Source: Rhyacophila brunnea (Eukaryota; Arthropoda; Insecta; Trichoptera; Rhyacophilidae). From it: 64,000 nt of DNA. Positions within the stretch are counted from its first letter, which is position 1, and each line of letters opens with the position of its first letter. The translations under genes were made by a program, and so were the position numbers. This document shows positions 32,226-43,636 of the stretch, piece after piece. The notes beneath the pieces were generated by a model. That model worked only from the letters and a program-made list of their open reading frames with translations, was not told where the DNA came from and made no database searches. The stretch lies in the NCBI GenBank assembly GCA_022495005.1, contig JAGYXB010000557.1:1798001-1862000 (forward strand), in the 5' to 3' direction.

Positions 32226-34220
32226 AAAGATATGTAGATACTGAAGTGTGCCTACCTTTGGTGGAGGCATCCCAACATAAGGTGAGGCGCGGGTATACAT
32301 TGAATACATAATAATGGAATCACTGTATGTAATAATATCACGGAAACGACGTGAATAATTATAATATATTATATTTTTAATAATTATTTATAAGATCTAA
32401 TTGGGTAGCAATAACCAAGACAAGTATGTATTTTAAAAGTCATTTTCCCTATTTTTTTTGTTGATAAATAAATTTACATAAATATCGTTAATATTGCTTG
32501 CGTTACATAGCTCTGGGTCAGAAGACGCAGTGAAATAGATTCTAGGAAGCATCGCATGGTGTCCATATTATGCTCCACTGAACGAAAACTAAGAGTAGTA
32601 TATCAGGGTATAATAAAAACTACTGTAAAACTTTCTTATATACACAAAGTACAAATTATTAACGAGTATTGCATTATTGGCAACACTAAAGCTTTGTTCT
32701 TCTTCCATATCGGAAGATATGATGTACAAAACTAACTTATTTTGTAACAACACTCTTTGAAAACTATTGTACCGCATCGTCGGAACTGTGGAAAACTTGC
32801 TCGCTATAGTTTGGGTCGAAATCTATCTAACAATTTTATTGGAGCGTATATTTTTACAACCGATTTATCGTAAACATGGGTTATTGAATGTGATGTCGTC
32901 AAACAGATTTCTTCGCATACAAATATAACTGGCATAGAGATGTGCCTTCAATGAAACGATTCAAGACACAGAAGAATCAAAATATTAATATAAAAGATTA
33001 TTCAAATACTTGCATAGAATTAAAAATATCCATGCATGCTAATAAACATAATAATATTATAATTCATTGGTAAACTTCACGTACTGCTGATTAAATGTAA
33101 GTACATACTACTATTATACAACATAAGGAGAAATATTTTTAAAGTCCATTGTATGATACAACGTAACTACCATGTTATTATGGCTAAATTAGACTAAACG
33201 ACTCACTGACTCACGCCGATAGTTAACCATTTACAACAATTACGCGCAACTATTCAGGTCCCAATTGTATCGTATCGACGCTTGTTGTTATGATTGGTTC
33301 ATAATATACACTCACAAAACAGATTAAAATGTGAAAGCCAGTCGCCATGGACCAAGGTTTCAGGCCAAAAAAATACAAGAAACACAAAACGCTCTCGAGT
33401 CTTAGGTACCAATAATAAATGCGTGTTTAGTCTATATGACAATCTTTATTGCATAATATGATATTATTTAACACGTGTTTAAATTTACATCTTCCTACAG
33501 CCTCATCCAGAAGGCAACACATTCCCCATTATTTGTGTATTCCCTACATCCACAGTGTGGTGTGATCCAAAAATACCTTTTGATAAACTTGGAGACGACT
33601 GACGAGATAAGTTCTGGATCATATTTTATCCCGTTGGTTTTTGAATGATGAAATTGAGCGACTTCCTGAAATACATTCCTTATTGATTCTACAATTATGC
33701 CCTACTGCGTATTTTACTTCAATTATTTCCAAGTAAATTGTGTGATATAAATCTAAGATGCTGGCCGATCTGAACATTAATAAGAAAAATAAATTATAGC
33801 TCAAATTCATTTTTTTATCCAGTGATTCTCGAGATGTAATTGGTAATTATCAATCGGTTCCGTGTTACGGAATTCAACATATCAACCAGTTCGCATGTAA
33901 TATTCCACGAGGGGTACACCACACTAGACTGACACACATTTTTGCCGAAACTTGTCCTGGTCCACAAATGTGCTTGCCATTCCACTTCACAACTTTAGTT
34001 TTGTTTTGTGTTTGCTCGCGATCGTAACGAACCTGCCGCATATCTTGTGTGTACCTACTAGAACTGTGAGAATTGTAAACAAACTCGTAAGTACACGGCA
34101 TACATTTTTCCCCGTTTTTGTTCAGTGAGATGTTTCCGTCAAAAGGGTTTGATAGGGTGGAAATAGTGCTATTACTCGAAAGTGTTTACTTTGTCTTTTT
34201 TCATCGATCAAACTCATTAG
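32226..34220. other. No clear feature
   Basis: AT-rich. A 75-residue minus-strand ORF at 33874-34101 (with KVVKWNGKHICGPGQV) is somewhat GC-richer but not recognised. Confidence 0.4.
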
Positions 34221-34224
34221 ATAC

Positions 34225-34480
34225 CAGTGGCAAAGGGTAGAGGTAGGCTGTTAAGATCCGACAAAAATAGTGCACATTAAACTTTGTCAGTCATACGTAT
34301 TTGTTTTTATTGAAGTAAAACTACGATTTAGAGATGGTGTTGGTTAGTTTTTAAAAATCAATTAAACCCTAGGTAAACCAAACCATAAAAGCTTTGGTAT
34401 ACTTTGGACGATCCGATAAAATTGTGCACACTTTTTCATTCATACTTATTTGTTTTCGTTGAATTAAGAATACATATTAT
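34225..34480 (+). repeat. hAT-like terminus with ~155 bp direct repeats
   Basis: CAGTGGCAAAGGGTAGAGGT at 34225 resembles the end of the 902 bp element (CAGTGGCGAAGGGTGA, GAGGTAGGCTG). Behind it two imperfect direct repeats of about 70 bp start at 34255 and 34410 (GATCCGACAAAAATAGTGCA and GATCCGATAAAATTGTGCAC, each followed by a CATAC-TATTTGTTTT block). Confidence 0.45.
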
Positions 34481-35186
34481 ACATGTTCTGGGTTATTTTT
34501 TTTTAGTTCATTAAGCTCTTTCTAAACCAAACTATATTAAATGAAAAATATATTGTATCTATAAAAAATTTAAAATGATAAATGGCCTAATTTACACTTG
34601 CTTTACTTTACACTGACTTTATTCAACAATATTGTTAGACTCCAAGATATCTCAAGTAAGCTATAAACCATTCACCCACCTAGCCTTCCTCAATGCCATC
34701 CGTGACCTTTTCGCTGTCCTTTCCTCTTAATTGTCAGCATTTCTTTTTCCCTGTGATCAAGTAGAATATATTTAGAGAACTTAGTTTTTTCTCAAAACCC
34801 TTTCTAAGGTAATAAAATAAAAGTGCTAATAACTCACAGAAACTACTACGTATTAGGTAAGCACCTCGTATTAAAAAAACAAAAAAATCATTGCAATGGA
34901 ATCCGTTAAGAGGAAAACGCAATACATTTTCACATTACCCTCAAACCAAATTTGTATTTAAAGCTTATATCACAGTATTAATATATTTAGCGATATAAAA
35001 ACTAGATGGAATATGTGCTTAAAGAATAACAGATATAAATGTAGCAAAACATATTGAATAACTAACTATTTATACTATATTTTAATTGTTTAATATAATA
35101 TTGTTTTTCATAATTGTAATGGGTATTAAACAATAGTATGTTGAATCTTGATTAGATTTCTATTTATCATATTTTGATCCTAGGAA
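34481..35186. other. AT-rich stretch, no feature seen
   Basis: No recognised content. Confidence 0.5.
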
Positions 35187-35345
35187 GCTTGAGCGACAAA
35201 TCGAAAGAGCTTACTGGGGGAACTCTTCAATCTACCTTGAGAGAATAGGACCGATAAGGGTGGAAGGTCTTGGTCGCTCAGAAGATGACTGAATTGCGGG
35301 GTAGTCACGATCCATGAGGGAACGATCAAGAAGAGGCAGATATAT
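35187..35345 (+). mobile_element. RTE LINE tail, copy 2
   Basis: Same family as 7500-8116. A frame reads SDKSKELTGGTLQSTLRE, then GWKVLVAQKMTELRGSHDP, with stops between. The 3' end CATGAGGGAACGATCAAGAA then GAGGCAG corresponds to CATGAGTGCACGACCAAGAA in the longer copy. Confidence 0.7.
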
Positions 35346-35347
35346 TA

Positions 35348-35366
35348 TTTTTTTTTTTTTTTTTTT
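35348..35366 (+). repeat. Poly-T run of 19
   Basis: A homopolymer between the RTE tail and the SINE head. It may be the tail of an insertion in reverse orientation or an independent homopolymer. Confidence 0.7.
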
Positions 35367-35387
35367 AATCTTGTCCCTGAATAAAAA

Positions 35388-35623
35388 CAGTCCCACGATG
35401 GCCGAGCGGCTTAAACGGCGACCTATAACACCGTGTATCCCAGGTTCAAATTCTGCCTCTGGAAAATACATATATTGTTTTGTAATTTGTGTATGAGTCA
35501 GTATGGACCTAATAGGTTGAGCAAGTGATCCATTTCTCGTAAATCAAAATCTTCTGTTAATACAACCCTCCACTCTGTGAAGACACATATTATGTTCTTA
35601 TTAGGAATGGACATGATAAAAAA
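35388..35623 (+). mobile_element. tRNA-derived SINE, family 1, plus copy
   Basis: Head CAGTCCCACGATGGCCGAGC then GGCTTAAACGGCG (A box) and B box GGTTCAAATTC. Body with GGACCTAATAGGTTGAGCAA and CATTTCTCGTAAATCAAAAT. Tail GGAATGGACATGATAAAAAA. It starts 20 bp after a T19 run and an RTE tail. Confidence 0.85.
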
Positions 35624-36042
35624 TGCATAGTAAGTATAAAATGAAATTGACGCTCGTATTCCAATTACCAAGGCACTGGTTTCTCCTCAAGGGGCTCCGC
35701 GTTCAATCTGGTGAGGTTGCAGTACATTTATGTAATTTTATCAAAACTATGGTGTTTTTATTTTTACATTATTATTTTTATATTTTTTTCACTTTACTAC
35801 TACACTACTGTCATTATATCATCACTCCCTTAAATAACACTTGTTTTAAAAGAGATTTTTTTAAATTTCCGTCACCATCACAATATTATGTGTAGTTTAT
35901 TCCTATATTTTATTAATTGGTATCTTTGACACTCGGAGCTTTACAGTACCATATATTTATACTAACATTACATATATTTGGATTCAATCTCTAAAATCGA
36001 CTATTTAACTCAAAACTAATAAATCGCTCGTATCTCTTTATA
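35624..36042. other. No clear feature
   Basis: AT-rich. The 90-residue ORF at 35623-35895 is low-complexity hydrophobic and probably chance. Confidence 0.45.
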
Positions 36043-36044
36043 TA

Positions 36045-37337
36045 CGAGGGTGGGTCAATAAGTCCTTAGAAAAGCCGACAGGTGGCGCGAATTGTACTGT
36101 AAGCGGTTTGTTTTCATGCAGCGGCACTACCGATTCAGTATGCTGCGAAGTTTCAATTAGATCGGTCGGGTTGTTGTGTGTTTCTCGTACATTTAAAAAA
36201 AAAATTTGCTTGGTGAAAATGGAAAAATGGAAAATGGAGAAAATTGAGTTTTAGCTGTTATAAAATTTTTTATAAAAGGGTTAACAGCAAAGGAAATAAA
36301 AAAAAGAGTTGGATTTAGTTCACGGCATATCTGCTCCTTCACTTGCAACTATTTATAACTGGTTAAATGAATTTAAACGTGGTCGCACATCAACAAAGGA
36401 TGAACCACGCTCAGGACGTCCTGTAGAGGTGACTACACCAGAAATGATCAATAAAATCCACGATATGGTGTTAAGTGACCGAAGATTAAAGTTGAGTGAG
36501 ATAATTGAGGTTACAGGGATCTCAAAAGGTGGCGTCATTTCTATTTTACATGACAAATTGGGCATGAAAAATATTTCTGCAAGATAGGTGCCGCGTTTGC
36601 TCACAGTCGACAATAAACGCAATAGGGTGGTGGCCTCTAAAGCCCTGTTGTCGCTCATGCAACGCAATCCGGATGAATTTTTCGTCGCTTTGTGACTGTA
36701 GATGAAACATGGATACACCACTATACTCCCGAGACGAAAGAACAGTCAAAGCAGTGGATTGCGAAGGCAAACCATGTCCAAAGAAGGCGAAAACCGTAAA
36801 ATCGGCTGGTAAGGTTATGGCTACTGTATTTTGGGATGCACGTGAAATTATTTTCGTTGACTATTTGGAAAAAGGAAAAACAATAACAGGGGATTATTAT
36901 GCATCTTTATTGGACCAGCTATAAAACAAAATTGAAGAAAAACGGCCTCATTTAAACAGGAAAAAAATCCTCTTTCATCAGGACAATGCCCGTGTTCACA
37001 CATGTTTACGATCAATGGCTAAAATTGAAGAATTGAAGTTCGAATTGGTCGACCACCCACCGTATTCGCCAGATTTAGCCCCAGTGACTTTTTCCTTTTC
37101 CCAAACTTAAAAAAATGGCTAAGTGGACAACGTTTTTTTTCAAAATGAGAAGTCATCGATCGGACAAATGCTTATTTTGAGGACCTTCCGAAACTATTTT
37201 TGACGGTTTTAAAAAAATTGAGAAACGTCTAACAAGTGTATTGAGCTCCAAGGAGATTATGTTGAGAAATAAAAAAAAAATACAAAAATAAAAAGTGTTT
37301 TAATGCTTTTTTCTAAGGAATTATTGACCCACCCTCG
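36045..37337 (+). mobile_element. mariner element, complete length, 1293 bp
   Basis: 29 bp terminal inverted repeats with one mismatch: CGAGGGTGGGTCAATAAGTC then CTTAGAAAA on the left, mirrored at 37309-37337. TA lies on both sides (36043-36044 and 37338-37339). Size and TA duplication are typical of mariner. It carries one dead transposase gene. Confidence 0.95.
36234..37272 (+). pseudogene. mariner transposase, broken
   Basis: The enzyme would bind the inverted ends and move the element by cut and paste. The start is taken at the MEKIEF codons (36234), after two other in-line ATG codons. Recognisable: helix-turn-helix part AVIKFFIKGLTAKEIK and SLATIYNWLNEFKRGRTS, the linker DEPRSGRPVEVTTPEMINKI, RLKLSEIIEVTGISKGGVIS, then the catalytic region TVDETWIH (Asp at 36701-36703), ILFHQDNARVH (Asp at 36982-36984), and YSPDLAP with a following GAC at 37086-37088. 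Allowing for one lost base before it, the last two Asp are 34 residues apart, as in D34D mariners. Damage: two compensating frameshifts near 36248 and 36304, a TAG for Trp at 36585-36587, frameshifts near 36680 and 36770, a TAA near 36922, the frameshift near 37084, a TGA near 37147 and another frameshift near 37228. The normal stop is TAA at 37270-37272. Confidence 0.95.
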
Positions 37338-37339
37338 TA

Positions 37340-38105
37340 TCTTCAACTAGCTCTGAGTTTATATATATTGTAGGATATATTTTTTTGTCGAACAAAAAAT
37401 AGTGCACCAAAATGGTGATTTTCATATCACTGATTATTCAACGTTTTCGTTTTTAGCGTCCTTCGTGTATACAATTTTTTTCACGGCATCCTAGGTAATT
37501 TCGCAACCCAAATTCCGGTATTGTCAGTGAGGTTTCGTGGGATTTTTTCTGTATCAATGAGTTCTATTTTATATTCTAAGCTGCCTATCAAAAGCTTTAT
37601 ATGGTCAGAAAAGTGAACCTGAAGTGAGGTATCTCAGATTTAGAGTGTGTTTCGTAATACTGTAGATAAGGTAAAAGCAATTTTATTTAAATTTAGTTAT
37701 CGTCAAAAGAACAGTCATTAATTAAATGCTTATGAATTTCGATTATCTGCATTTGTTTTAGAATAATATACAACACCCCAAATTTAGCGTCACAGCCTTT
37801 CCAATTAAGTAAAGACTTAAAATCATCATATTTTATATAACTACTATCTTATTTAATTATACTATTTGTATGTCTAAGAGTTAATAACCGTTTGATGATA
37901 AATAAACGATTAATTATGAGTTAACCGCTTTATGAGGTGTACAAAAGAAAAAAGAACATGCTAATTTTATTAAAAAATGCATACTTATTTTTAATTGACA
38001 ACATTAACGTTACGTACAAACCTAGTATCCAAGTTGAGACGTAGGCTTTGTTTCCGTCTGAGAGGCGAGTAAAAATAAGAGTACTCATTTTAGTGAAAGA
38101 GAAGA
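37340..38105. other. AT-rich stretch, no feature seen
   Basis: No recognised content. Confidence 0.5.
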
Positions 38106-38109
38106 AAAG

Positions 38110-38400
38110 GCAATGGGCACTTAAGGTTACGGCCCCTTAACCGGTGGCGGTTAGAATGGTAGCGGCCAGCGTAACAAACGATACGGCCCTGGCTTTGAAG
38201 CGGGCAATAATGGTCAAAGTTCGGCCCTGGAAGTTAAGGCCCGCCTGCGCAATCAAAAATACGACTCGAGAAAACTGCTGGCGATCCCATCACAGTTATA
38301 AAGTTTCAGCTAAAGATATATTAACACGACAATAAAAATTCGACCCGGCGTCTTGCAGTACAAGATGAATGAATTGGCAAGAGTGCGACTGAGAAAATTC
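38110..38400. other. GC-richer island of unknown origin
   Basis: Base composition rises sharply (GGCCCCTTAACCGGTGGCGG and neighbours), and a 63-residue ORF (38144-38335) is open, but its sequence was not recognised. It may be a scrap of a retroelement. Confidence 0.35.
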
Positions 38401-38460
38401 GTATGCCCTTACTTAAATTGTACACAACAAAATATTTTATTAAGTAACTTGATTCTATCT

Positions 38461-38695
38461 TTCGACCATGTCCGATCCTAATAGGATCATATGGGCCTCC
38501 ACAGAGAGGAGGTTCGTATTAACAGATTTTTTTTTACGAGAAATGGATATCAGCCGCTTGCTCAACCTATTAGGTCCATACACTGACTCATACACAAATT
38601 GAAAAACAATATGTGTACTTTGCCAGACCCAGGATTCGAACCCGGGACCCTCGACACTATAGACCGGCGCTTAAGCCACGCGGCCACCGTGGGTT
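38461..38695 (-). mobile_element. tRNA-derived SINE, family 1 (minus)
   Basis: On the minus strand the head CCCACGGTGGCCGCGTGGCT with TTAAGCGCCGG (A box), B box GGTTCGAATCC within GGGTTCGAATCCTGGGTCTG, then GCAAAGTACACATATTG, GGACCTAATAGGTTGAGCAA and CATTTCTCGTAAAAAAAAAT, ending GGATCGGACATGGTCGAA. One of the best-preserved copies in the window. Confidence 0.9.
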
Positions 38696-38828
38696 TATTC
38701 TACCTTTTTGATAAAGTGGCACACTTGTCTCTTTGCCAAACTCTCATATCACAACAAATATCAATATCCATAATTTGAAAACACGTCTGAGAAATATAAT
38801 ATAACCCCTAAAATAATCTTTTACAAGA

Positions 38829-38905
38829 ACACCTAGCAGGATTCAAATCTGCACCCGTGGGATTCGCGTCCATGTGGCTGAACACTAAAGCTATACCTAC
38901 ATAAT
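38829..38905 (-). tRNA. tRNA-like relic
   Basis: On the minus strand a T-arm-like GCAGATTTGAATCCTGC (four pairs around a seven-base loop) follows GGACGCGAATCCCACGGG. A weak A-box-like region lies upstream. Most likely the head of a SINE. Confidence 0.3.
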
Positions 38906-38944
38906 TCTATCCTTTCTAGAGCAACCATCTTTGTATAAATACAA

Positions 38945-39112
38945 AACTGTTGATCGGGGATTCGAGGACATGGCTGATCAAAAAACATATATTGTAGTTT
39001 CAATGTGTATTTTGATTGATGCGGTGCACAGACCCATGGGCCATAACTTACAACTCTGTTAATACAACCTGGTCTGCTGATAACCGTACATATTAATTTT
39101 CGTTTTTTAATC
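38945..39112 (+). mobile_element. Diverged SINE, family 1-like body
   Basis: GGATTCGAGGACATGGCTGA then AAAACATATATTG and, further on, CTCTGTTAATACAACCTGGT and CCGTACATATTA parallel the B box, body and end of SINE family 1. The A box is not visible. Confidence 0.4.
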
Positions 39113-39689
39113 ATTTCGGTTACTATATTTTTATAAGTACCTTCTTAAAATATTATTCACAAATGGCGAAGTTTAGTAAAATACAATACAAAAATTAACT
39201 AAAACACTACCACTGCCTATAATTTTTTGTTAATTCTCATAGTGCAGACTGTTTTAATGCATACATAATTTGTAAAGGCACTTAAAACAACCCATATTGT
39301 TATAAGTAAAATGGAATATATCTGGATATATTCCACGGATTTACCAAGAATATTTGAATGGAATTTTCTACATTTCTGTTTACATTTGGAAAAATATATT
39401 CTGTGTGTAGAGGTGAATTTAATATTTAAGACGGTCAATAACACCAACATAATATTTGTTATCCGATGGAATTTGCTTTGTATGGCTACCTAGTCTAACT
39501 ACTAGTTGACTAGTGACTAAATAGTCGGTATCATCAGTTATTTTAATTAAATTTTATTGTATATAATCTTTTAGTTTAAGCTATTATTTTTGACCACAAA
39601 AAGCTACACAAAACCGTCTTATAAATATATTCTGTGTGTACCTAATAAACTATTTTTTATTTACCGAATAATTTGCATTTTTTGTAAAT

Positions 39690-39800
39690 CGCTTCAGTTT
39701 CAAGATCTTAGTTAATTTCGTCATAGTGACTAAATTGGTAAAGCACATTGGCCGAAATCCGATGGATGCAGGTTTCTGCCTTGAGTCATATTTATTCCAG
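39690..39800 (+). mobile_element. tRNA-headed SINE, family 2, copy 2
   Basis: Shares TTAGTTAATTTCGTC, AAATTGGTAAAGCACATT and CCGAAATC-GATGGAT with 2645-2765. The B box is broken by a small insertion (GGTTTCTGCCTTGAGTC). Confidence 0.5.
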
Positions 39801-40019
39801 GTTTTTTTCTAATTATTTTTCTTACCTGTTTCCTAATTATTAAGTAACTATTACCCCAGTATTCAAATAATATAAAGGGATATAATATGTGTCGTAGTAG
39901 ATTTTTTGGTTTCCACCGTGTGTCCTTCTTCCGTCCTTACTCGGCGTTTCGGGCTCGTTACAGAGGCCATTATCAAGAGATGATATGTTTTTTGATGAAA
40001 ATGAAGTGTAGGTATATGA

Positions 40020-40240
40020 ATGTAAACGTTGCTCACTCACTTGAGCACTCGATGGATACAGTGCACAAATTTGACTTTGAAACCAAGATATTGTGTCGGA
40101 ATAAAGGATATTACGAGTATTACGCACGATTGGTAAAGGAGGCCGTTGAAATCCATAGAAACCCTGAAAATATTAATAGGGATGATGGATTACGGTTAAA
40201 AACGTCACGATTTCCGGCACTTTCAGCCAAATTCAATATT
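40020..40240 (+). pseudogene. Penelope-like protein, GIY-YIG-type C-terminal end
   Basis: Within a 127-residue open frame the part HSLEHSMDTVHKFDFETKIL, then YYARLVKEAVEIHRNPENIN and RDDGLRLKTSRFPAL, has the layout of the end of Penelope-like reverse transcriptase/endonuclease proteins: EH---TGH-IDF---K-L, then R--REA-EI, then NR-DG--LS--W-P-L. The first 40 or so residues of the same open frame are translated from the inverted arm and are not part of the protein. The reverse transcriptase and the catalytic GIY-YIG start are missing. Confidence 0.7.
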
Positions 40241-40374
40241 CGAGCCGGTATCTGTGGTCGTAACGATTGAGCAACGTTTGCTCTTAGCTAATCGGATTCC
40301 TTTTGAAATTCTTGGAGCAACGTTTACATTCATATACCTACACTACATTTTCATCATAAAACATATATCATCTC

Positions 40375-40410
40375 TTGATAATGGCCTCTGCAACGAGCCC
40401 GAAACGTCGA
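40375..40410 (+). ncRNA. Hammerhead-like core
   Basis: TTGATAA, a stem-loop GGC/GCC around TCTGCAACGA, then GAAAC and GTC. The order CUGANGA - stem II - GAAA - cleavage triplet is that of hammerhead ribozymes. The first block differs from consensus, so activity is doubtful. The inverted arm (39948-39992) carries the same core on the minus strand. Confidence 0.4.
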
Positions 40411-40920
40411 GTAAAGAAGGAAGGACACACGGTGGAAACCCAAAAATCTACGACGATAAAAAACAACCGTGAAAGCCTCAAACATTGGATATAATATGTA
40501 TGTAACAAAATACCTTACCATTGATATTACACAGAATTAACAATTCATTGCAATATCTAAACACACGCAACCATGATTTTCAGAATTAGTTAAAGAGAGA
40601 CAGAAATAGAATCGCTCTTATTCAAATATACGTAGAGTAAACGAAACTTGACATATATTTTCACATCTGGCTATATAACCCATTGAGTATCAGAAAAGAA
40701 AATTAATGCCGAATACAAATTAACCTTTAGTAATTATAGTGAAGGTAGAATTAATTTTTAATCACCCTTTTTATGCTTTTGTATTAAAGGTATATGCTTA
40801 CGAATGAATAAAAAGAAGTATGAGTGGACAAGCTTTAGAATTATACTATGACATTTTTGAATTTGTGTGGCAGATAAAGTTAGTAGTATTATTTGGATCA
40901 ACGATTTTGAATACAGTACC

Positions 40921-40966
40921 TATGGATAGAGCTTTTCGTATTTTATGGATAGAGCTTTTCGTATTT
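40921..40966. repeat. Perfect 23 bp tandem duplication
   Basis: TATGGATAGAGCTTTTCGTA then TTT occurs twice in a row without mismatch, which indicates a recent slippage or duplication. Confidence 0.9.
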
Positions 40967-41273
40967 TATTTAACAAAATATTGAATCGGAGACTACTACT
41001 GGTTTTATTTGCGTCCACTTTGCTTAATTAGTAGAAATAAATACGTAAATAAACTGAACAATCTTTTAATCGTATTTTTTAACAATGACTTTAATACATA
41101 CTTTTATATTTTCTTATTAGATAAAACAGTAAATATTAATTACTTACATTAACATACACACTTATTAAAAAAAATGTAACACGAATATCTTTTTATTGTT
41201 TTATATAGATAGCTCAATATTATATTTAAAAAAAAAAGTGATTATAAATTTTCATCTCAAACTGTTACTAAAT

Positions 41274-41350
41274 AAACTATTTGTTGCTAGGAGCTACTTA
41301 TCAACAAACAATATATTTGTTAGGCAAACCTAGCAACCAACAAATAGTTT
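41274..41350. repeat. 77 bp hairpin with CTAGG/CCTAG stem
   Basis: AAACTATTTGTTGCTAGG and CCTAGCAACCAACAAATAGT then TT form inverted arms. The GTTGCTAGG/CCTAGCAAC core is the same as the inner hairpin of dispersed family R. Confidence 0.65.
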
Positions 41351-42530
41351 TTCCTTCAATGTTATTGTTATAGAAATAAAAAAACACTATATAATCTTTG
41401 ATACAAAATCTTTGAGTTATCTTGAATTTGCTGAGAGCATTGAACTGTTGGATTAGTGAAAGAGAATCCATCTTCTGTAACCATGGGTGCGGGATCGTTT
41501 GGTACATTTGGTAAAAACTAGACGATATTTTTCAGCGTGTGCTTGATCCCAATAAATGCGTTACTGGGTCAGGTGAATGCGAAATAAAAATGTCCAGTAA
41601 AACCTTCCACTCTAGATATTACATAAAATCGTTTATGATACACCAAAATATTTCACAGTGATTTTTTTTCATTTTATAGAAATCAGTGCCAATGTCATTA
41701 ACATCATCAATCATTGACAACTGAGAATCAATGGATTTAATATTATTGACAAATTAAATACACGTAACCTCCTGTATAAATAGTAAAAATGATACAAAAC
41801 ATCTCCCAGATAAATTCTATTCCACAATATTTGGCAGCGTGCACGAAAAATACAGTGGCGTCGTAAAACTTCAATATAGTAATATTTTTCGGCATTATAT
41901 GGAAATATTATAATGCGAACTTGTTTAGGCAACAATGGCTCGCAGCCTTAGCTTACAAAATACAAAATAGAATTTTCATTTATTTTCTTCCTGTTATGGT
42001 ATCAGTGTTTGGCATAAAATAAAAATACATCTCTCACAAGCCTTTGTAATGCTATTTGCGTCTATGGCGGGGAAAAAATTGACATCAGCGACGCACAGGT
42101 AATGCGGCATTATGTACCGAAAAGCTTTTTACGCCGTGGAGAGCCGATCAAAGGTTTCCTTTACCATTGTTTACCATGATGGATAGCCCGATCGCTTATT
42201 TCCAATTTCCGCCCCGATGTTTTTGTAAAAAAAAATACAACCATTTTTCGAGCGATAAACGCACAAGTCTTCGCCACCTTTGATGTTAAGAATGTATCGA
42301 ATGGAGGTCGATGTAATGAATTGGTTTTTCATATAGGCCGATTGTATAATTTGTCATATCAATTGCACGATTGATGGTTAATTAATTGTATGTAATATAG
42401 TATGGTACATTTTTTGTATTATAATATATTAACGTTTTTACGATATTCTGTACAACATGTTTAATAGACTGATTTTTTTCTCACAACAATAAATGATTTA
42501 GCTTATATTTATGTCATATTAATAAAAATA
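41351..42530. other. No clear feature
   Basis: AT-rich with moderately GC-richer DNA at 42050-42260. No protein or repeat recognised. Confidence 0.45.
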
Positions 42531-42533
42531 TCA

Positions 42534-42790
42534 GTGGCGAAGGGTGACTTTTGGAATGAGGTAGACTGTAGAAGTTAGAGAAAAAGAACACAATTGTCAA
42601 GTATACTTACAGGAAATAAGAAAATAATATGATATTACTACTGATGAATGACGAATTCGATGAAATTTAAGACGACATAAAGTAGAGCGATGAGTTTAAA
42701 TTATGTATTATATATTTTTCTAAACATTTAAAATTATTAGATTAATCAAAATTATTTCGTATTTTTAAAAACAAACTATATTTATTTATA
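42534..42790 (+). mobile_element. hAT-like element end, copy 2
   Basis: Starts with CAGTGGCGAAGGGTGACTTT followed by GAGGTAGACTGT, matching the right terminus of the 4434-5335 element. ATATTACTACTGATGAAT and ATTTTTCTAAACATTTA are also shared with it. The other end was not found, so the copy is truncated. Confidence 0.55.
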
Positions 42791-43189
42791 CTTATTTGAT
42801 CAAATAGCATAGAAATATTTTTTTAAAATGATCTAATTATTGATTATTTTAATAAAGCAAAGATTTTAGGTTTACGCAGTAGAGCCTATCGTTGTGTATA
42901 GACTGCTCCAGACATTCTGAGGTTATGTGACATAAAGTTGATACAAAAAACATCACTATGCACGACAAACAAAAATTTGTTAAAGACAGATGTCGCGCTG
43001 TTATATATATGTTTTAAAACCTTTCTTTATAATGCATTCCTACTGTCCTACATATACGACAGTGATGTCGTTGGCAAATTAATTATATTTATAAAATAAA
43101 GTGATTATATAGGTACGTAGGTAAGTACGTCAAATATACAATTAAAATATATTTTAAATATTATTATTGGTTGAGCTTTTTTAAGTGGA

Positions 43190-43630
43190 CTGTAATTATT
43201 TTGCGGGAAGATGAGGAGGTCGGATCGGTCGGAACAGAATGCCAGACATTGACCTTTGTGATGATGTTTGATGGCTCCGTGGTCTGGTTTCAACTTTCGC
43301 TCGCGCGGTGTTGTTGTTTTGGGTCACCCGATTCGTACACTCACGCACTTTGTGACACAGTTTTATGGATTATATGTGAGGGTGTATGAATGATGATGAT
43401 AGATTATGAATGAGTCTGTATCTATTGAGTCAATCACTTAAGCGACGGAAAGCTATTAGAAGCCCGCTGACGCCCGCTGTCGAGATGCAACTGAATATCC
43501 TTTGGAACACCGTCTCTCATCACCCGTAATTGCTTATTGATTGTCTGGTGACAATTACACTTGGGATTAGGAGGTGAGTGAGGAGATAAGGAGTAGAATG
43601 GGAACATAAATGGCCCAACCAATTAATATT
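43190..43630. other. Moderately GC-rich stretch, unassigned
   Basis: Composition is less AT-rich than the surroundings and includes a short (ATG/GAT) run at about 43390. Open frames on both strands are 60-72 residues and not recognised. Confidence 0.35.
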
Positions 43631-43636
43631 AATCTA

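Larger units (their letters stand above)
39891..40454 (+). mobile_element. Penelope-like element remnant with inverted arms
   Basis: Two arms of about 140 bp face each other: 39891-40034 and 40315-40454 (left arm inverted). Between them lies coding sequence for the end of a Penelope-like protein. The arms carry a hammerhead-like core (GATAATGGCCTCTGCAACGA then GCCCGAAACGTC). Penelope-like elements are known for inverted terminal repeat parts and for hammerhead ribozymes in them, which fits this layout. It is 5'-truncated and inactive. Related pieces: 52322-52447 and, more distantly, 59850-60301. Confidence 0.7.

Noticed and set aside
36045..37337. Active mariner transposase
   Set aside because: At least six frameshifts and three in-frame stops rule out a functional product.
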